Part shown: in pieces, positions 1-8,372 of the stretch | Layout: the number at the start of each line of letters is the position of its first letter | How positions within the stretch are numbered: the first letter of the stretch is position 1 | DNA from: Streptomyces xinghaiensis S187 | GTDB lineage: Bacteria > Actinomycetota > Actinomycetes > Streptomycetales > Streptomycetaceae | DNA length: 64,000 nucleotides | Direction: 5' to 3' | NCBI RefSeq assembly: GCF_000220705.2 | Contig: NZ_CP023202.1 | Span: forward strand, 186,001 to 250,000 | Made by a program: the position numbers and the translations under genes | The notes under the pieces: model-generated | What the model saw: only the letters and a program-made list of their open reading frames with translations | The model's database searches: none | Told to the model about the DNA's origin: nothing

Positions 1-303
1 GCTGCGGCCGTGCCCCTCGGCGTCGAGGGTCAGGGTGCCGGACTCGGCCTCCGTGCCCAGGGTGCCGGTGGGCGGCATCTCGAGGATCTTCCACTCGATC
101 TGCTGGCCGCTGTCGAACTTGAACGCGTCCAGGTAGAAGACGCAGACGTGCGGCTCGTTCTTGACGAGCTCCTCGCCGGTCTCGGCGTCGTGGATCTTGA
201 CGGTCCCGTTGTCACCGGGCGGGGTGGCGTACGCGACGGGGGCCAGCAGCAGGGAAGCCGCTGCGGCCGCTGCCACCGCACACGCCGAAGTGAGGCTGCG
301 CAT
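1..303 (-). CDS. Secreted protein of unknown function (5' part, truncated by window edge)
   Basis: The gene starts at an ATG at 303 and runs off the left edge, so only about 101 residues are visible. The N-terminus reads as a Sec signal peptide: MRS, then a long Ala/Leu-rich core ending near VAYA, about residues 1-26. The mature part begins with TPPGDNGTVKIHDAETGEE and has a lone Cys in HVCVFYLDAF. I recall secreted Streptomyces proteins with this type of N-terminus that end in an LPXTG wall anchor, but the C-terminus is outside the window and cannot be checked. No strong Shine-Dalgarno precedes the ATG. Function unknown. Confidence 0.75.
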   Translation of the reverse strand, partial: MRSLTSACAVAAAAAASLLLAPVAYATPPGDNGTVKIHDAETGEELVKNEPHVCVFYLDAFKFDSGQQIEWKILEMPPTGTLGTEAESGTLTLDAEGHGRS

Positions 304-534
304 GGATCACCAGGTTTTCGAGAAAAGCGCCGGAAGCGGGGGGCGACGCCTCAGCTTCCAGCCATCTGTTCGGATAGGTCAAGCCAATCGGCCACCGCAT
401 CAGCACCTTTGAGCCCGCGATGTCCCTTTGATCACCGGTAACGATTCAGCCTAGGGCACTCGTTCGACGTACATCCGCTCGAAAGAGGACATCGGAGCCG
501 ACGGGCGGCGGCGCTCCGGCGGCGGCCGCGTGCG

Positions 535-1026
535 TCATCCCCGGGTCTCCGGGCTTCCCCGGCCGTCCCGGTCTCCGCGGTCCGGAGCCTCCGGGTCCTC
601 CTCCGCCACGACGGCCAGCAGGCGGAGCGGTAACTCGCGGCCCTGCCGGCCGAGTCCGACGGCGAGCCAGCGGCCCCCGGCCCACCAGGCGTAGAGCACG
701 CCGACCCAGCCGCAGAGCGTCGCCAGCGGCTCGGGAACCGCCTCGCCCTCGGCCGAGCGTATGAGGTGTTCGGTGAGGTCCAGGACCCGCGGCTCGCCCC
801 AGCGCCTGGAGAGCAGGACGACCAGCGCCTCGCACTCGGCCGCGAACTGCTCCTCCGCCTCCCGCATCCGGGAACCGTCGTCCTCCCAGAACTCCTCGCT
901 CACCCGCAGATCGGCCAGGTGGAAGCCCGGTCCGCCCTTTGCGCCGCGGGAGGGCCCGCCGCGCGCCGCCGGAAGGGGCCGGGCGCACAGCCGGTCGATC
1001 GCCGCGAGCTGTTCCACTGTGCTCAT
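535..1026 (-). CDS. Conserved hypothetical protein, 163 aa
   Basis: The ORF starts at an ATG (1026) and encodes 163 residues. I do not recognise a named domain. The centre is acidic (EEFWEDDGSRMREAEEQFAAE) and looks helical. It is followed by a Trp-rich stretch (CGWVGVLYAWWAGGRW), and the tail is charged and rich in Asp, Gly and Pro. It has no signal peptide and looks cytosolic. It is divergent from the SDR gene, with about 145 bp between starts that presumably holds both promoters. The codon bias (G/C in third positions) supports real coding. Function is not assignable from sequence alone. Confidence 0.6.
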   Translation of the reverse strand: MSTVEQLAAIDRLCARPLPAARGGPSRGAKGGPGFHLADLRVSEEFWEDDGSRMREAEEQFAAECEALVVLLSRRWGEPRVLDLTEHLIRSAEGEAVPEPLATLCGWVGVLYAWWAGGRWLAVGLGRQGRELPLRLLAVVAEEDPEAPDRGDRDGRGSPETRG

Positions 1027-1172
1027 GGGTCCAGTGAACTACCCGTCACCGACAACCGGCCCCGGGCGCACGGGAGTCGGGCGGCGGCCCGGCCCTCGGC
1101 ACGCCCGCGCCGCCGGGACCCCGGGCCCGGTGTGGCAGGCTTCCGGCAGACCGGTACACGGAGGTGTGGGGC

Positions 1173-1919
1173 ATGGGGCGGGTCACCGTCGTCACGGGAG
1201 GCGGCCGCGGCATCGGAGCGGCGGTCGCCGTCCGTCTCGCGCGGGCCGGACACGCGATCGGCATCGGCTACGAGAAGGCGCGGGAGACGGCGGAGGAGAC
1301 GGCGGCGGCGGTGCGCGCCGAGGGCGCCGCCTGTGTGACCGTGCGGGTGGACACCAGTGCGGAGGACCAGGTCGACGCGCTGTTCGACACGGTGGCCGCC
1401 GGACTGGGCCCCGTCACCGGCCTCGTCAACAACGCCGGGATCACCGGGCCGCTGGGCCTGTTCGCCGAGACGGACCCGGAGGTGATGCGGCGGGTCCTCG
1501 ACGTCAACGTCATGGGCGCCCTGCTGTGCGCACGCCGGGCGGTGCGCGAGATGTCGACGCGCTACGGCGGTGCGGGCGGGGCGATCGTCAACATCTCCTC
1601 GTGCGCGGCCACCACGGGCAGCCCCGGCGAGTACGTCCACTACGCGGCGACCAAGGCGGCCGTGGACGCGATGACGAACGGGCTGGCCAAGGAGGTGGCG
1701 GCCGAGGGCATCCGCGTCAACTCGGTACAGCCCGGGATGATCCTCACCGGTATGCACGCCGCGATGGGCGACCCCGAGCGCCCCTGGCGCGACCCGGACC
1801 GGGTGCCGATGCGGCGCCCCGGTGAACCGGAGGAGATCGCGGGCGCCGTCGCCTGGCTGCTCTCGCCCGAGGCGTCGTACACGACGGGCGCGGTGCTGCG
1901 CGTCTCGGGCGGCCTCTGA
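1173..1919 (+). CDS. SDR family oxidoreductase (FabG-like)
   Basis: This is a classical short-chain dehydrogenase of 248 residues. It has the NAD(P)-binding TGGGRGIG motif close to the N-terminus, NNAG near residue 85, the catalytic Ser in NISS, and YxxxK (YAATK) near residue 155. The C-terminal GxxL-type end (VSGGL) is usual for FabG-like reductases. The start is set by GGAGG at 1160-1164, 8 nt before the ATG at 1173; an upstream GTG at 1164 overlaps that Shine-Dalgarno and is unlikely. The substrate cannot be inferred. It converges on an ECF41 sigma-factor gene; such sigma factors often neighbour oxidoreductases, though usually in the same orientation. Confidence 0.88.
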   Translation: MGRVTVVTGGGRGIGAAVAVRLARAGHAIGIGYEKARETAEETAAAVRAEGAACVTVRVDTSAEDQVDALFDTVAAGLGPVTGLVNNAGITGPLGLFAETDPEVMRRVLDVNVMGALLCARRAVREMSTRYGGAGGAIVNISSCAATTGSPGEYVHYAATKAAVDAMTNGLAKEVAAEGIRVNSVQPGMILTGMHAAMGDPERPWRDPDRVPMRRPGEPEEIAGAVAWLLSPEASYTTGAVLRVSGGL

Positions 1920-1920
1920 T

Positions 1921-1939
1921 CCGGCGGCACGACCGCCGG
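1921..1939. terminator. Short GC hairpin between convergent SDR and sigJ genes
   Basis: CCGGCGG and CCGCCGG form a perfect 7-bp stem around a 5-nt loop, two bases after the SDR stop codon. There is no T-run. It is placed to act as a weak terminator. Confidence 0.35.
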
Positions 1940-2029
1940 TGTGGCGGCAGGCGGGCGCGGCCGGACGGCGGGGACGGAGCGGCCGGGACGTGCGCCGGTC
2001 CGCCGGCCGGACCCGTCGCGCCGCGACGG

Positions 2030-2917
2030 CTACACCGTGACGGCCGCGAGCTTCTCGGGGTTGCGGACCAGGTACACGCAGGCGATCCGGCCCTCCGCGG
2101 TGACGTCCACGGAGACGACCGTGTCCGGCCTGCCGTCCAGCAGGACCAGCACCGCGGGCGCCCCGTTGAACTCGCGGCGCACGAACTCCACGGCCTGGCC
2201 GTCAAGTTCCCCGGCCACGGCGGCGAGGAAGCGGGCGATCTTCCCGGCGCTCTCCATGACGCGGAGCGGTGCCTTGGCCCGTCCGCCGCTGTCGCCGACC
2301 AGCCTGGCGTCCGGGGCGAGCAGCTCCAGCAGCGCCCCGAGGTCCGCGCCGGCGGCCGCGGCGAGGAACCGCTCGGTGAGTTCGCGCTGCTGCTCCGGGT
2401 CGGCCCGGTAGCGGGGCTTGCGCTCACCGACGTGGCGCCGGGCGCGGGCGGCGAGCTGCCGCACGGCCGCCGGTTCCCGGTCCAGCGCCCGGGCGATCTC
2501 CGCGTACGGGAAGCCGAAGGCCTCGCGCAGCACGAACACCGCCCGCTCCAGCGGCGACAGGGACTCCAGCACGACGAGGACGGCGAACGAGACGGACTCG
2601 GCCAGCACCGCCCGGTCCCCCGCGTCCGGCACCGCCCCGGCGAACTCGGGGCCCACCGGCTCGGGCAGCCACGGTCCGGCGTAGGTCTCGCGCCGGTCGC
2701 GCAGCTTGCGGAGCCGGTCGAGGGCGAGCCGGGTGGTGATCCGGACGAGATAGGCGCGCGGCTCGCGGACCTCCGCGCGGTCGGCGGCGGACCAGCGCAG
2801 CCAGGCCTCCTGCACGGTGTCCTCGGCGTCGGCGGTGCGGCCGAGCATCCGGTAGGCGACCCCGGTCAGCAGCGGGCGGTGCTCCTCGAAGACGTCGGTC
2901 GCGGTGTCGGTGGCCAC
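2030..2917 (-). CDS. sigJ: ECF RNA polymerase sigma factor, SigJ/ECF41 type
   Basis: This 295-residue protein has sigma-70 region 2 (FEEHRPLLTGVAYRMLG, then DAEDTVQEAWLRW) and region 4 (LSPLERAVFVLREAFGF, then AEIARALDRE with a helix-turn-helix). They are followed by a SnoaL/NTF2-like C-terminal domain of about 110 residues. The domain carries the Gly-rich GDSGGRAKAP segment and a near-terminal NPEKL, matching the features of ECF41 factors, in which the extension acts as a built-in regulator instead of a separate anti-sigma factor. The start chosen is a GTG at 2917, where homology begins; the frame stays open far upstream but that part is not sigma-like. No partner anti-sigma gene is present, as expected. 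Confidence 0.9.
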   Translation of the reverse strand: MATDTATDVFEEHRPLLTGVAYRMLGRTADAEDTVQEAWLRWSAADRAEVREPRAYLVRITTRLALDRLRKLRDRRETYAGPWLPEPVGPEFAGAVPDAGDRAVLAESVSFAVLVVLESLSPLERAVFVLREAFGFPYAEIARALDREPAAVRQLAARARRHVGERKPRYRADPEQQRELTERFLAAAAGADLGALLELLAPDARLVGDSGGRAKAPLRVMESAGKIARFLAAVAGELDGQAVEFVRREFNGAPAVLVLLDGRPDTVVSVDVTAEGRIACVYLVRNPEKLAAVTV

Positions 2918-3349
2918 GGACCCATCCCAGCGGACGGCGACGGGAGTTGTCCAGGCGCCGCGGGACCGTGGGCCCCGGGCCACGGGCGTGAGCCCCGGCA
3001 CGGCCCTCGCCGTGCGCGCCATCGGCGCGCCACGGCGGACCTGTTGGCCCTCCGGGTCAGGGGAGCCGGGCGACACGTGCGTCTGGACGGTACGACGGAT
3101 TCCGGGGTCCTCGCCGCACCGGCCGTGGCGCCGCGTGACCGCCCGGCACGGCAGACGGTCTCCCTGCTCCTCACCGGGCGCCGGAACCGGCCCCCGGGCC
3201 ACCGCGGCGCACCGCCGGCCGGCTGTCCCGCCAGTCCTCACCGGGCCCGCTCCTCGCGCGCCCGGCGCCGCCGGTGCCGTCAGCCCCGTCCGCGCGGGCT
3301 GCCCGCGGCGGCGCCTCCGGCCCCGGCGGACCGCGGCGTACGGAGCTCG

Positions 3350-3460
3350 GCAGTCCGGGGCCCAGCAGTCCGGCGCCGAGCGCCACACCGAGCTTGACCA
3401 GCAGGCTCCCCGCCGCCTGCGCGGCCCCGTAGCCACCGGTGCCGGCGAAGGGTGCCGTGA
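3350..3460 (-). pseudogene. Possible relic of a membrane transporter C-terminus
   Basis: On the minus strand an open stretch reads AGTGGYGAAQAAGSLLVKLG followed by VALGAGLLGPGL. This resembles a transmembrane helix of an MFS or GPH-type transporter, and it has no start codon, no full ORF and no membrane-rich flanks. It lies next to a second relic on the opposite strand. I infer remnants of deleted genes; the identity is tentative. Confidence 0.25.
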
Positions 3461-3588
3461 GTGCCGCGGAGACGGGGATCAGCCGGTCGGCACCGGCCGG
3501 GGACGGCTCCGTCCGGCTGGTGCTCGGTTACGCGCATCTGCCGCCCGCGGAGATCGAACGGGCGGTGCGCCTGCTGCCCGCGGGCTGA
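3441..3588 (+). pseudogene. 3' remnant of a MocR/GntR-type aminotransferase-like regulator
   Basis: In one frame a stretch of about 48 codons ends with LVLGYAHLPPAEIERAVRLL and a TGA at 3586-3588. This matches the usual C-terminal ending of MocR (GntR plus aminotransferase fold) regulators. Nothing of the DNA-binding domain or the PLP-binding part precedes it, since a TAG closes the frame just upstream. The natural reading is a 5'-deleted gene. An intact MocR homologue lies at 61-62.4 kb in this window. Confidence 0.42.
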
Positions 3589-3765
3589 CGCGCACGACTG
3601 GGCCGCCGCGCCGTCCGGCGGCCTCTTCCGCCGGGCGCCACCCGGTTGTTCACTGTCCGTTCGGGCGTGCGGCATCCGGTGCCGATAGCAATCCCGTGGC
3701 ACGGCACACCACCGCCCGTCCGTCCGCCCGGACGGCGGGCGGACCGGAACGACAGGAGGCACCAC

Positions 3766-5346
3766 ATGGCGCGGGAACCCGGGGGCAACGTCGGACGGCG
3801 GTCGGTTCTGCGAGGGGGCGCGGCCGCGTCGGCCGCGCTCGCCCTGCCCGGGGCGGCCGGGCTCGTGGCGGCGCCCGCCCAGGCGCGGTCGGGGCGGCCG
3901 GCCGCACGGTGGGGGGTGCAGACCGGTGATGTGACGGCCTCCTCCGGGCTGGTGTGGGTCCGCTCGGACCGGCCGGCCAGGATGATCGTCGAGACCTCGG
4001 CGACCGAGTCGTTCCGGAACGTCCGGCGCCGCACGGGCCCCTTGCTGGGTCCCGGCACGGACTTCACGGGCACCACACCGCTGCAGGGGCTTCCGGCCGG
4101 CGAGGAGATCCACTACCGGGTGCTGCTCGCCGACCCGGATGATCCGCGGCGCACCGGCGAGCCGGTGTACGGCAGCTTCCGCACGGCCCCGGCCCGCCGC
4201 CGTCAGGGGGTGCGCTTCCTGTGGTCGGGCGACCTCGCCGGGCAGGGCTGGGGGATCAACCCCGACCGCGGCGGCCTGCCCATCTTCGACGAGATGCTCC
4301 GCCGGGACCCGGACTTCTTCCTGAACAGCGGCGACACCATCTACGCGGACGGCCCGATCCAGCCGGCGGTCACCCTCCCGGACGGCCGGGTCTGGCGGAA
4401 CGTCACCACGGAGGCGAAGTCGAAGGTCGCCGAGACCCTCGACGAGTACCGCGGCGCGTTCCGCTACAACCTGCTGGCGGAGAACCTGCGCCGCTTCAAC
4501 GCCCGGGTTCCGGCCCTCGTCCAGTGGGACGACCACGAGGTGGTCAACAACTGGTACCCGGGCGAGATCCTCACCGACGACCGCTACACCGAGAAGCGCG
4601 TGGACGTCCTCGCGGCCCGCTCCCGGCGGGCGTTCGCCGAGTACTTCCCGGTGCGCACCCTGCGCCCGGACGGTGACGGACGGCTGCACCGGGTGGTGCG
4701 CCACGGCCCGCTGCTCGACGTCTTCGTCATCGACATGCGCACGTACCGGAACGCCAACTCCCCCGGGCGGCAGCCGCGGGAGGAGCAGGGCATCCTCGGC
4801 GCGGAGCAACTCGCCTGGCTCAAGCGGGAGCTGTCCCGCTCCCGGGCGGTGTGGAAGGTGATCGCCTCGGACATGCCGCTCGGGCTGGTCGTGGCGGACG
4901 GCTCCGCCGACTACGAGGCCGTGGCGCAGGGCGACCCCGGCGCACCGCTGGGCCGCGAACTGCAGATCGCCGAACTGCTGCGGCACATCCGGCACCACCG
5001 GATCACCGGCACGGTCTGGCTGACGGCCGACGTGCACTACACCGCCGCGCACCACTACGAGCCGTCGCGGGCCGCCTTCCAGGACTTCGCCCCGTTCTGG
5101 GAGTTCGTGTCGGGCCCTCTCAACGCGGGGGGCTTCCCGGCGGTCGGCCTGGACGCCACCTTCGGTCCGGAGCAGGTCTTCGTGAAGGCGCCCGACCGCG
5201 CCAACGTGTCGCCGCTGGAGGGCGGGCAGCACTACGGCGAGGTGGAGATCGACGGCGACAGCGGCGCGCTGACGGTGCGGCTGATCGAGGAGGGCGGCAG
5301 GGTTCTCTTCACCAAGGTGCTGCGGCCGGGCCTCGTGGGGCAGTAG
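3766..5346 (+). CDS. phoD: Tat-exported alkaline phosphatase D family protein (PhoD-like)
   Basis: The protein has 526 residues. The start is the ATG at 3766, behind AGGAGG with 7-nt spacing. The N-terminus is a twin-arginine signal (GRRSVLRGG, then an Ala-rich core and a cleavage region near APAQA). The mature protein has PhoD-family features: an N-terminal fibronectin-like part (GLVWVRSDRPARM), then metal-site motifs SGDTIYADGP (about residue 187), WDDHEVVNNW (about 253), VIDMRTYR and TADVHYTAAHH (about 422). PhoD enzymes are secreted Ca/Fe-dependent phosphodiesterase/phosphomonoesterases induced by phosphate starvation. I see no clear PHO-box repeats upstream, so PhoP control is not shown here. 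Confidence 0.9.
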   Translation: MAREPGGNVGRRSVLRGGAAASAALALPGAAGLVAAPAQARSGRPAARWGVQTGDVTASSGLVWVRSDRPARMIVETSATESFRNVRRRTGPLLGPGTDFTGTTPLQGLPAGEEIHYRVLLADPDDPRRTGEPVYGSFRTAPARRRQGVRFLWSGDLAGQGWGINPDRGGLPIFDEMLRRDPDFFLNSGDTIYADGPIQPAVTLPDGRVWRNVTTEAKSKVAETLDEYRGAFRYNLLAENLRRFNARVPALVQWDDHEVVNNWYPGEILTDDRYTEKRVDVLAARSRRAFAEYFPVRTLRPDGDGRLHRVVRHGPLLDVFVIDMRTYRNANSPGRQPREEQGILGAEQLAWLKRELSRSRAVWKVIASDMPLGLVVADGSADYEAVAQGDPGAPLGRELQIAELLRHIRHHRITGTVWLTADVHYTAAHHYEPSRAAFQDFAPFWEFVSGPLNAGGFPAVGLDATFGPEQVFVKAPDRANVSPLEGGQHYGEVEIDGDSGALTVRLIEEGGRVLFTKVLRPGLVGQ

Positions 5347-5355
5347 CTCTGCCGG

Positions 5356-5369
5356 CCGGTGCGCACCGG
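5356..5369. terminator. Palindromic hairpin downstream of the PhoD-like gene
   Basis: CCGGTGCGCACCGG is a perfect 14-bp palindrome 10 nt after the stop codon. GGTGCGCACC recurs about 20 bp on, allowing alternative longer pairings. There is no T-run, so this is a plausible but weak terminator. Confidence 0.35.
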
Positions 5370-5594
5370 CGCGGCCCCGGGCCGGGCCGGTGCGCACCCA
5401 CGGGGACGGGCGAGAGGCGCGCGGGGGCGCCGCGGCGTCCCGGCGGCGAGCCGGCGCGTTGTCTCCGCCGAATGGCGCACATCACCCCGTTAACCGCTTT
5501 CCACGCCATCCGCGTACAGACTACGGAAGCCTGCTTAACCAGGCGGTCACAGTACGTTCGTGATCACGCAACAGCGGTAGGTCACGGTGGGTCC

Positions 5595-7046
5595 ATGACC
5601 GATGTGACACCCGCGAAGCCCGCCCGCCGCCTCCATCACTGGCGGCGGGACCTCGTCGAACTGGCCGCGCTCTTCACCGCCGTCGCGGTCGCCGACTCGA
5701 TCGCGAAGCTGATCGTCCACGGCCCGGACGGCCCGGTGCTGCTCGTCGCCTCGGCGGTCGCCCTCGCCGCCACGGCCGCCTTCCACAGTTGGTGGTCCCA
5801 CCGCCACGGTCACTCACCCCCGGGGGCCGCCGGTGATCCGGCCGACGCGGGGAGCGGGGCCGTGACCGGCCCCGGCGCCGGGGCGGAGGGCGGCGGCGGC
5901 ACGGCCGTCCACGCCACCACCCTGTGGCGGGTGCGGACGACGGTGCGGGACACTCCGGGGAGCCTCGCCGCCCTGTGCACGGCGCTGGCCCGCCGCGGGG
6001 TGGACATCCTCGCCCTGCAGACGCACCCGCTCTCCGAGGGCACCGTCGACGAGTTCCTGCTCCGCGCGCCCGCGGAGCTGGCTCCCGCGGACCTCGGCCG
6101 GGAGATCTCCGGGGCCGGCGGCCGTGACATCTGGACGGAGCGCGCCGACGCCCACGACCTCGTCGACACCCCCACCCGGGTACTGAACCTCGCCACCCGC
6201 ACCGCTCTGGACGCCGCCGAACTCCCGCTGGCTCTCCGGGAGTTGCTCGGACGCTGCACCATCCGCTCGCAGCCGGGGCAGGCGCTCGCCGGCTCCCCGC
6301 AGGCAGGCGGGCCCGAGGGTGGGGTGCCGCCCGAGGGCGTCCTGGAGGGGACCGTCATGCGGCTGCGCGACCCCTCGGGCGGCACGATCGGCATCGAGCG
6401 CCCGTATCTGGCGTTCACCCCGGCCGAGTTCGCCCGCGCCCGCGCGCTCGTCGGGCTCGACGCGCGGCTCGGCCCGCGGATGCCGCGCGGCCGGGACGTG
6501 TGGACGCTGCCGGGCGGCAGCGAGATCACCGTCCGCAGGGCGGACACCACCGACATCCCGGCCGCCCGCGACATGCACGAGCGCTGCTCCCCGGAGACCC
6601 TGCGGAAGCGATACCACGGCCCCGTCAAGGACGCCGACCGCTATCTGGGCCATCTGCTCAGCCCGCGCTTCGGCCGCACCCTGGCGGTGCAGACGGCCTC
6701 CGGCCGGCTGGTCGCGCTCGGCCATCTGATGTGGGACGGGGACGAGACCGAGGTGGCGCTGCTCGTCGAGGACGCCTGGCAGCGCCGGGGCATCGGCGGC
6801 GAACTGCTGCGGCGGCTGGTCGCCCTGGCGGGCGAGGCCGGCTGCGAGAGCGTCTACGCCGTCACCCAGTCCGGCAACACCGGCATGGTGGCCGCCATGC
6901 GCGGCCTCGGCCTCCCGCTCGACTACCAGATCGAGGAGGGCACGCTCGTCATCACCGCCCGCCTCGCCCGGACCGGGACCCCGGCCCGCGAGCAGGCTCC
7001 GGACAGCCGCCCGCCGCACGGCCCGTACACGCCGGTGACGCGCTGA
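5595..7046 (+). CDS. Membrane-anchored ACT-GNAT fusion acetyltransferase
   Basis: The protein has 483 residues and a composite architecture. Two hydrophobic segments near residues 22-40 and 44-64 (LAALFTAVAVADSIAKLIV; LLVASAVALAATAAF) are followed by a Gly/Ala linker. An ACT-like domain comes next, about residues 105-165 (TVRDTPGSLAALCTALARRG), then a variable middle, and a C-terminal GNAT fold from about residue 305. The GNAT part has the acetyl-CoA-binding QRRGIGGELLRRL near residue 395. ACT domains usually bind amino acids, so allosteric control of an acetyltransferase by an amino acid is a reasonable inference; the substrate is unknown. The ATG at 5595 was chosen because the upstream open frame overlaps the previous gene. 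Confidence 0.82.
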   Translation: MTDVTPAKPARRLHHWRRDLVELAALFTAVAVADSIAKLIVHGPDGPVLLVASAVALAATAAFHSWWSHRHGHSPPGAAGDPADAGSGAVTGPGAGAEGGGGTAVHATTLWRVRTTVRDTPGSLAALCTALARRGVDILALQTHPLSEGTVDEFLLRAPAELAPADLGREISGAGGRDIWTERADAHDLVDTPTRVLNLATRTALDAAELPLALRELLGRCTIRSQPGQALAGSPQAGGPEGGVPPEGVLEGTVMRLRDPSGGTIGIERPYLAFTPAEFARARALVGLDARLGPRMPRGRDVWTLPGGSEITVRRADTTDIPAARDMHERCSPETLRKRYHGPVKDADRYLGHLLSPRFGRTLAVQTASGRLVALGHLMWDGDETEVALLVEDAWQRRGIGGELLRRLVALAGEAGCESVYAVTQSGNTGMVAAMRGLGLPLDYQIEEGTLVITARLARTGTPAREQAPDSRPPHGPYTPVTR

Positions 7047-7065
7047 TCGCACCGCACCGGGCAGA

Positions 7066-7103
7066 GCAGGGGCGCCGCGACTACCCGGCGGCGCCCCTGC
7101 TTT
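7066..7103. terminator. Intrinsic terminator between convergent genes
   Basis: GCAGGGGCGCCGC (7066-7078) and GCGGCGCCCCTGC (7088-7100) pair perfectly over 13 bp around a 9-nt loop, and TTT follows on the plus strand. It lies 19 nt after the acetyltransferase stop and 13 nt from the end of the opposing PLP enzyme, so it can serve both. Confidence 0.8.
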
Positions 7104-7115
7104 CGTCCTGCGGCG

Positions 7116-8312
7116 TCAGCCGGCCGCGCCGGCGGCGCCGGAAACCCGGCTCCCGGCCCGCATCGCGCGGTCGAGGGCCTGGTCGAGGTCGGCCCAGAGG
7201 TCGTCGGCGTCCTCCAGGCCGACGGACATCCGCAGCAGCCGGTCGCTCACGCCCGAGGCGTGCCGGTCGTCCGCGTCGACGATGCGGTGGCTGATCGACG
7301 CGGGGTGCTGGATGAGGGTGTCCACGCTGCCGAGGCTGACCGCCGGGGTGATCAGCCGGACCCCGGCGATCACCTCGTGCGGGTCGCCCGCGGTCTCGAA
7401 CGCCACCATCGCGCCGCCCAGTTTCGGGTAGCGGACCCGTGTCACGCGCGGGTCGTCCGCCAGCCGCCGCGCCAGTTCCGCGGCCGTGGCCGACGCCGCG
7501 CGGACCCGTACCGGCAGCGTGGACAGGCCGCGCAGCAGCAGGTATCCGGCCAGCGGATGGAGCACCCCGCCGGTGGCGAAGCGCACCTGCCGCAGCTTCC
7601 GGGCGAACTCCTCGTCGCAGGCCACGACACCGCCGAGCACGTCGCCGTGCCCGCCCAGGTACTTGGTGGCGCTGTGCAGCACGATCCGCGCGCCCTGCTC
7701 GGCGGGCCGCTGGAGCACGGGCGTGGCGAAGGTGTTGTCCGCGAGCAGCGGCACCGCCCCGCAGGAGTGGGCGACCGCCGCCAGGTCGAGTTCGGCCAGG
7801 GTCGGGTTGGCGGGGGTCTCGACCAGGACGAGACCGGTGTCCGGGCGGATCGCGTCGGCGATGCCGGCCGGGTCGACCCAGGTGACCTCGTTGCCGAGGA
7901 GCCCGGCGGTCAGCAGGTGGTCGCTGCATCCGTACAGCGGGCGGACGGCGACGACATGGCGCAGGCCCATGCTGTTCCGCACCATGAGGCAGGCGGTCAG
8001 CGCGGCCATGCCGCTGGCGAAGGCGACGGCGCTCTCGGTGCCCTCCAGCCGGGCGAGGGCCGTCTCGAAGCGGGCCGTGGTCGGGTTGTCCAGGCGGGCG
8101 TAGACCGGCGGGCCCTCGGGTCGGGCGCCGGTGGTGGCGAAGTCGTCGATCCGGGCGGCCTCGGCCCGGCTGTCGTACGAGGGGTAGGTGGTGGACAGGT
8201 CGAGCGGCGGCGCGTGCAGACCGAGTTCCGCGAGGTCTTCGCGGCCGGCGTGGACGGCCTCGGTGGACAGGGACCGGCGGACGGGCGGGGTGGGCCCGGA
8301 GGGTGTCTCCAT
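7116..8312 (-). CDS. Cys/Met-metabolism PLP enzyme, probable methionine gamma-lyase
   Basis: A fold-type I PLP enzyme of the cystathionine gamma-synthase/lyase family, 398 residues from the ATG at 8312; a second in-frame ATG at 8321 is equally possible. The PLP lysine lies in HSATKYLGGHGD (about residue 217), and C-terminal motifs VSLGSVDTLIQHPAS and RMSVGLED are present. The segment RPLYGCSDH places a Cys near residue 129 at the position of the active-site Cys116 of Pseudomonas putida methionine gamma-lyase (TLYGCT there), which favours methionine or homocysteine gamma-elimination over cystathionine synthesis. It is divergent from an Lrp/AsnC gene, the same arrangement as P. putida mdeA-mdeR. 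The substrate is an inference. Confidence 0.85.
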   Translation of the reverse strand: METPSGPTPPVRRSLSTEAVHAGREDLAELGLHAPPLDLSTTYPSYDSRAEAARIDDFATTGARPEGPPVYARLDNPTTARFETALARLEGTESAVAFASGMAALTACLMVRNSMGLRHVVAVRPLYGCSDHLLTAGLLGNEVTWVDPAGIADAIRPDTGLVLVETPANPTLAELDLAAVAHSCGAVPLLADNTFATPVLQRPAEQGARIVLHSATKYLGGHGDVLGGVVACDEEFARKLRQVRFATGGVLHPLAGYLLLRGLSTLPVRVRAASATAAELARRLADDPRVTRVRYPKLGGAMVAFETAGDPHEVIAGVRLITPAVSLGSVDTLIQHPASISHRIVDADDRHASGVSDRLLRMSVGLEDADDLWADLDQALDRAMRAGSRVSGAAGAAG

Positions 8313-8372
8313 GGACAGCATCCTGAACACCCACCGGGCTCCGGCGGCCGGATGCCGTGCTACGTTCGGCCG

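Noticed and set aside
212..406. Minus-strand ORF overlapping the start of the secreted protein gene
   Set aside because: It competes with a clear signal-peptide reading frame and has no ribosome-binding site or domain.
1164..1166. GTG start for the SDR gene
   Set aside because: Its first base belongs to the GGAGG Shine-Dalgarno of the ATG at 1173.
3766..3900. Search for PHO-box direct repeats and other promoter motifs upstream of the PhoD-like gene
   Set aside because: No convincing GTTCA-like 11-bp repeats were found by eye, so no PhoP site is claimed.
4851..7046. 731-codon open frame fused upstream of the acetyltransferase
   Set aside because: Residues before 5595 overlap the PhoD gene in another frame and are Arg/Pro-rich shadow sequence; the real start is the ATG at 5595.
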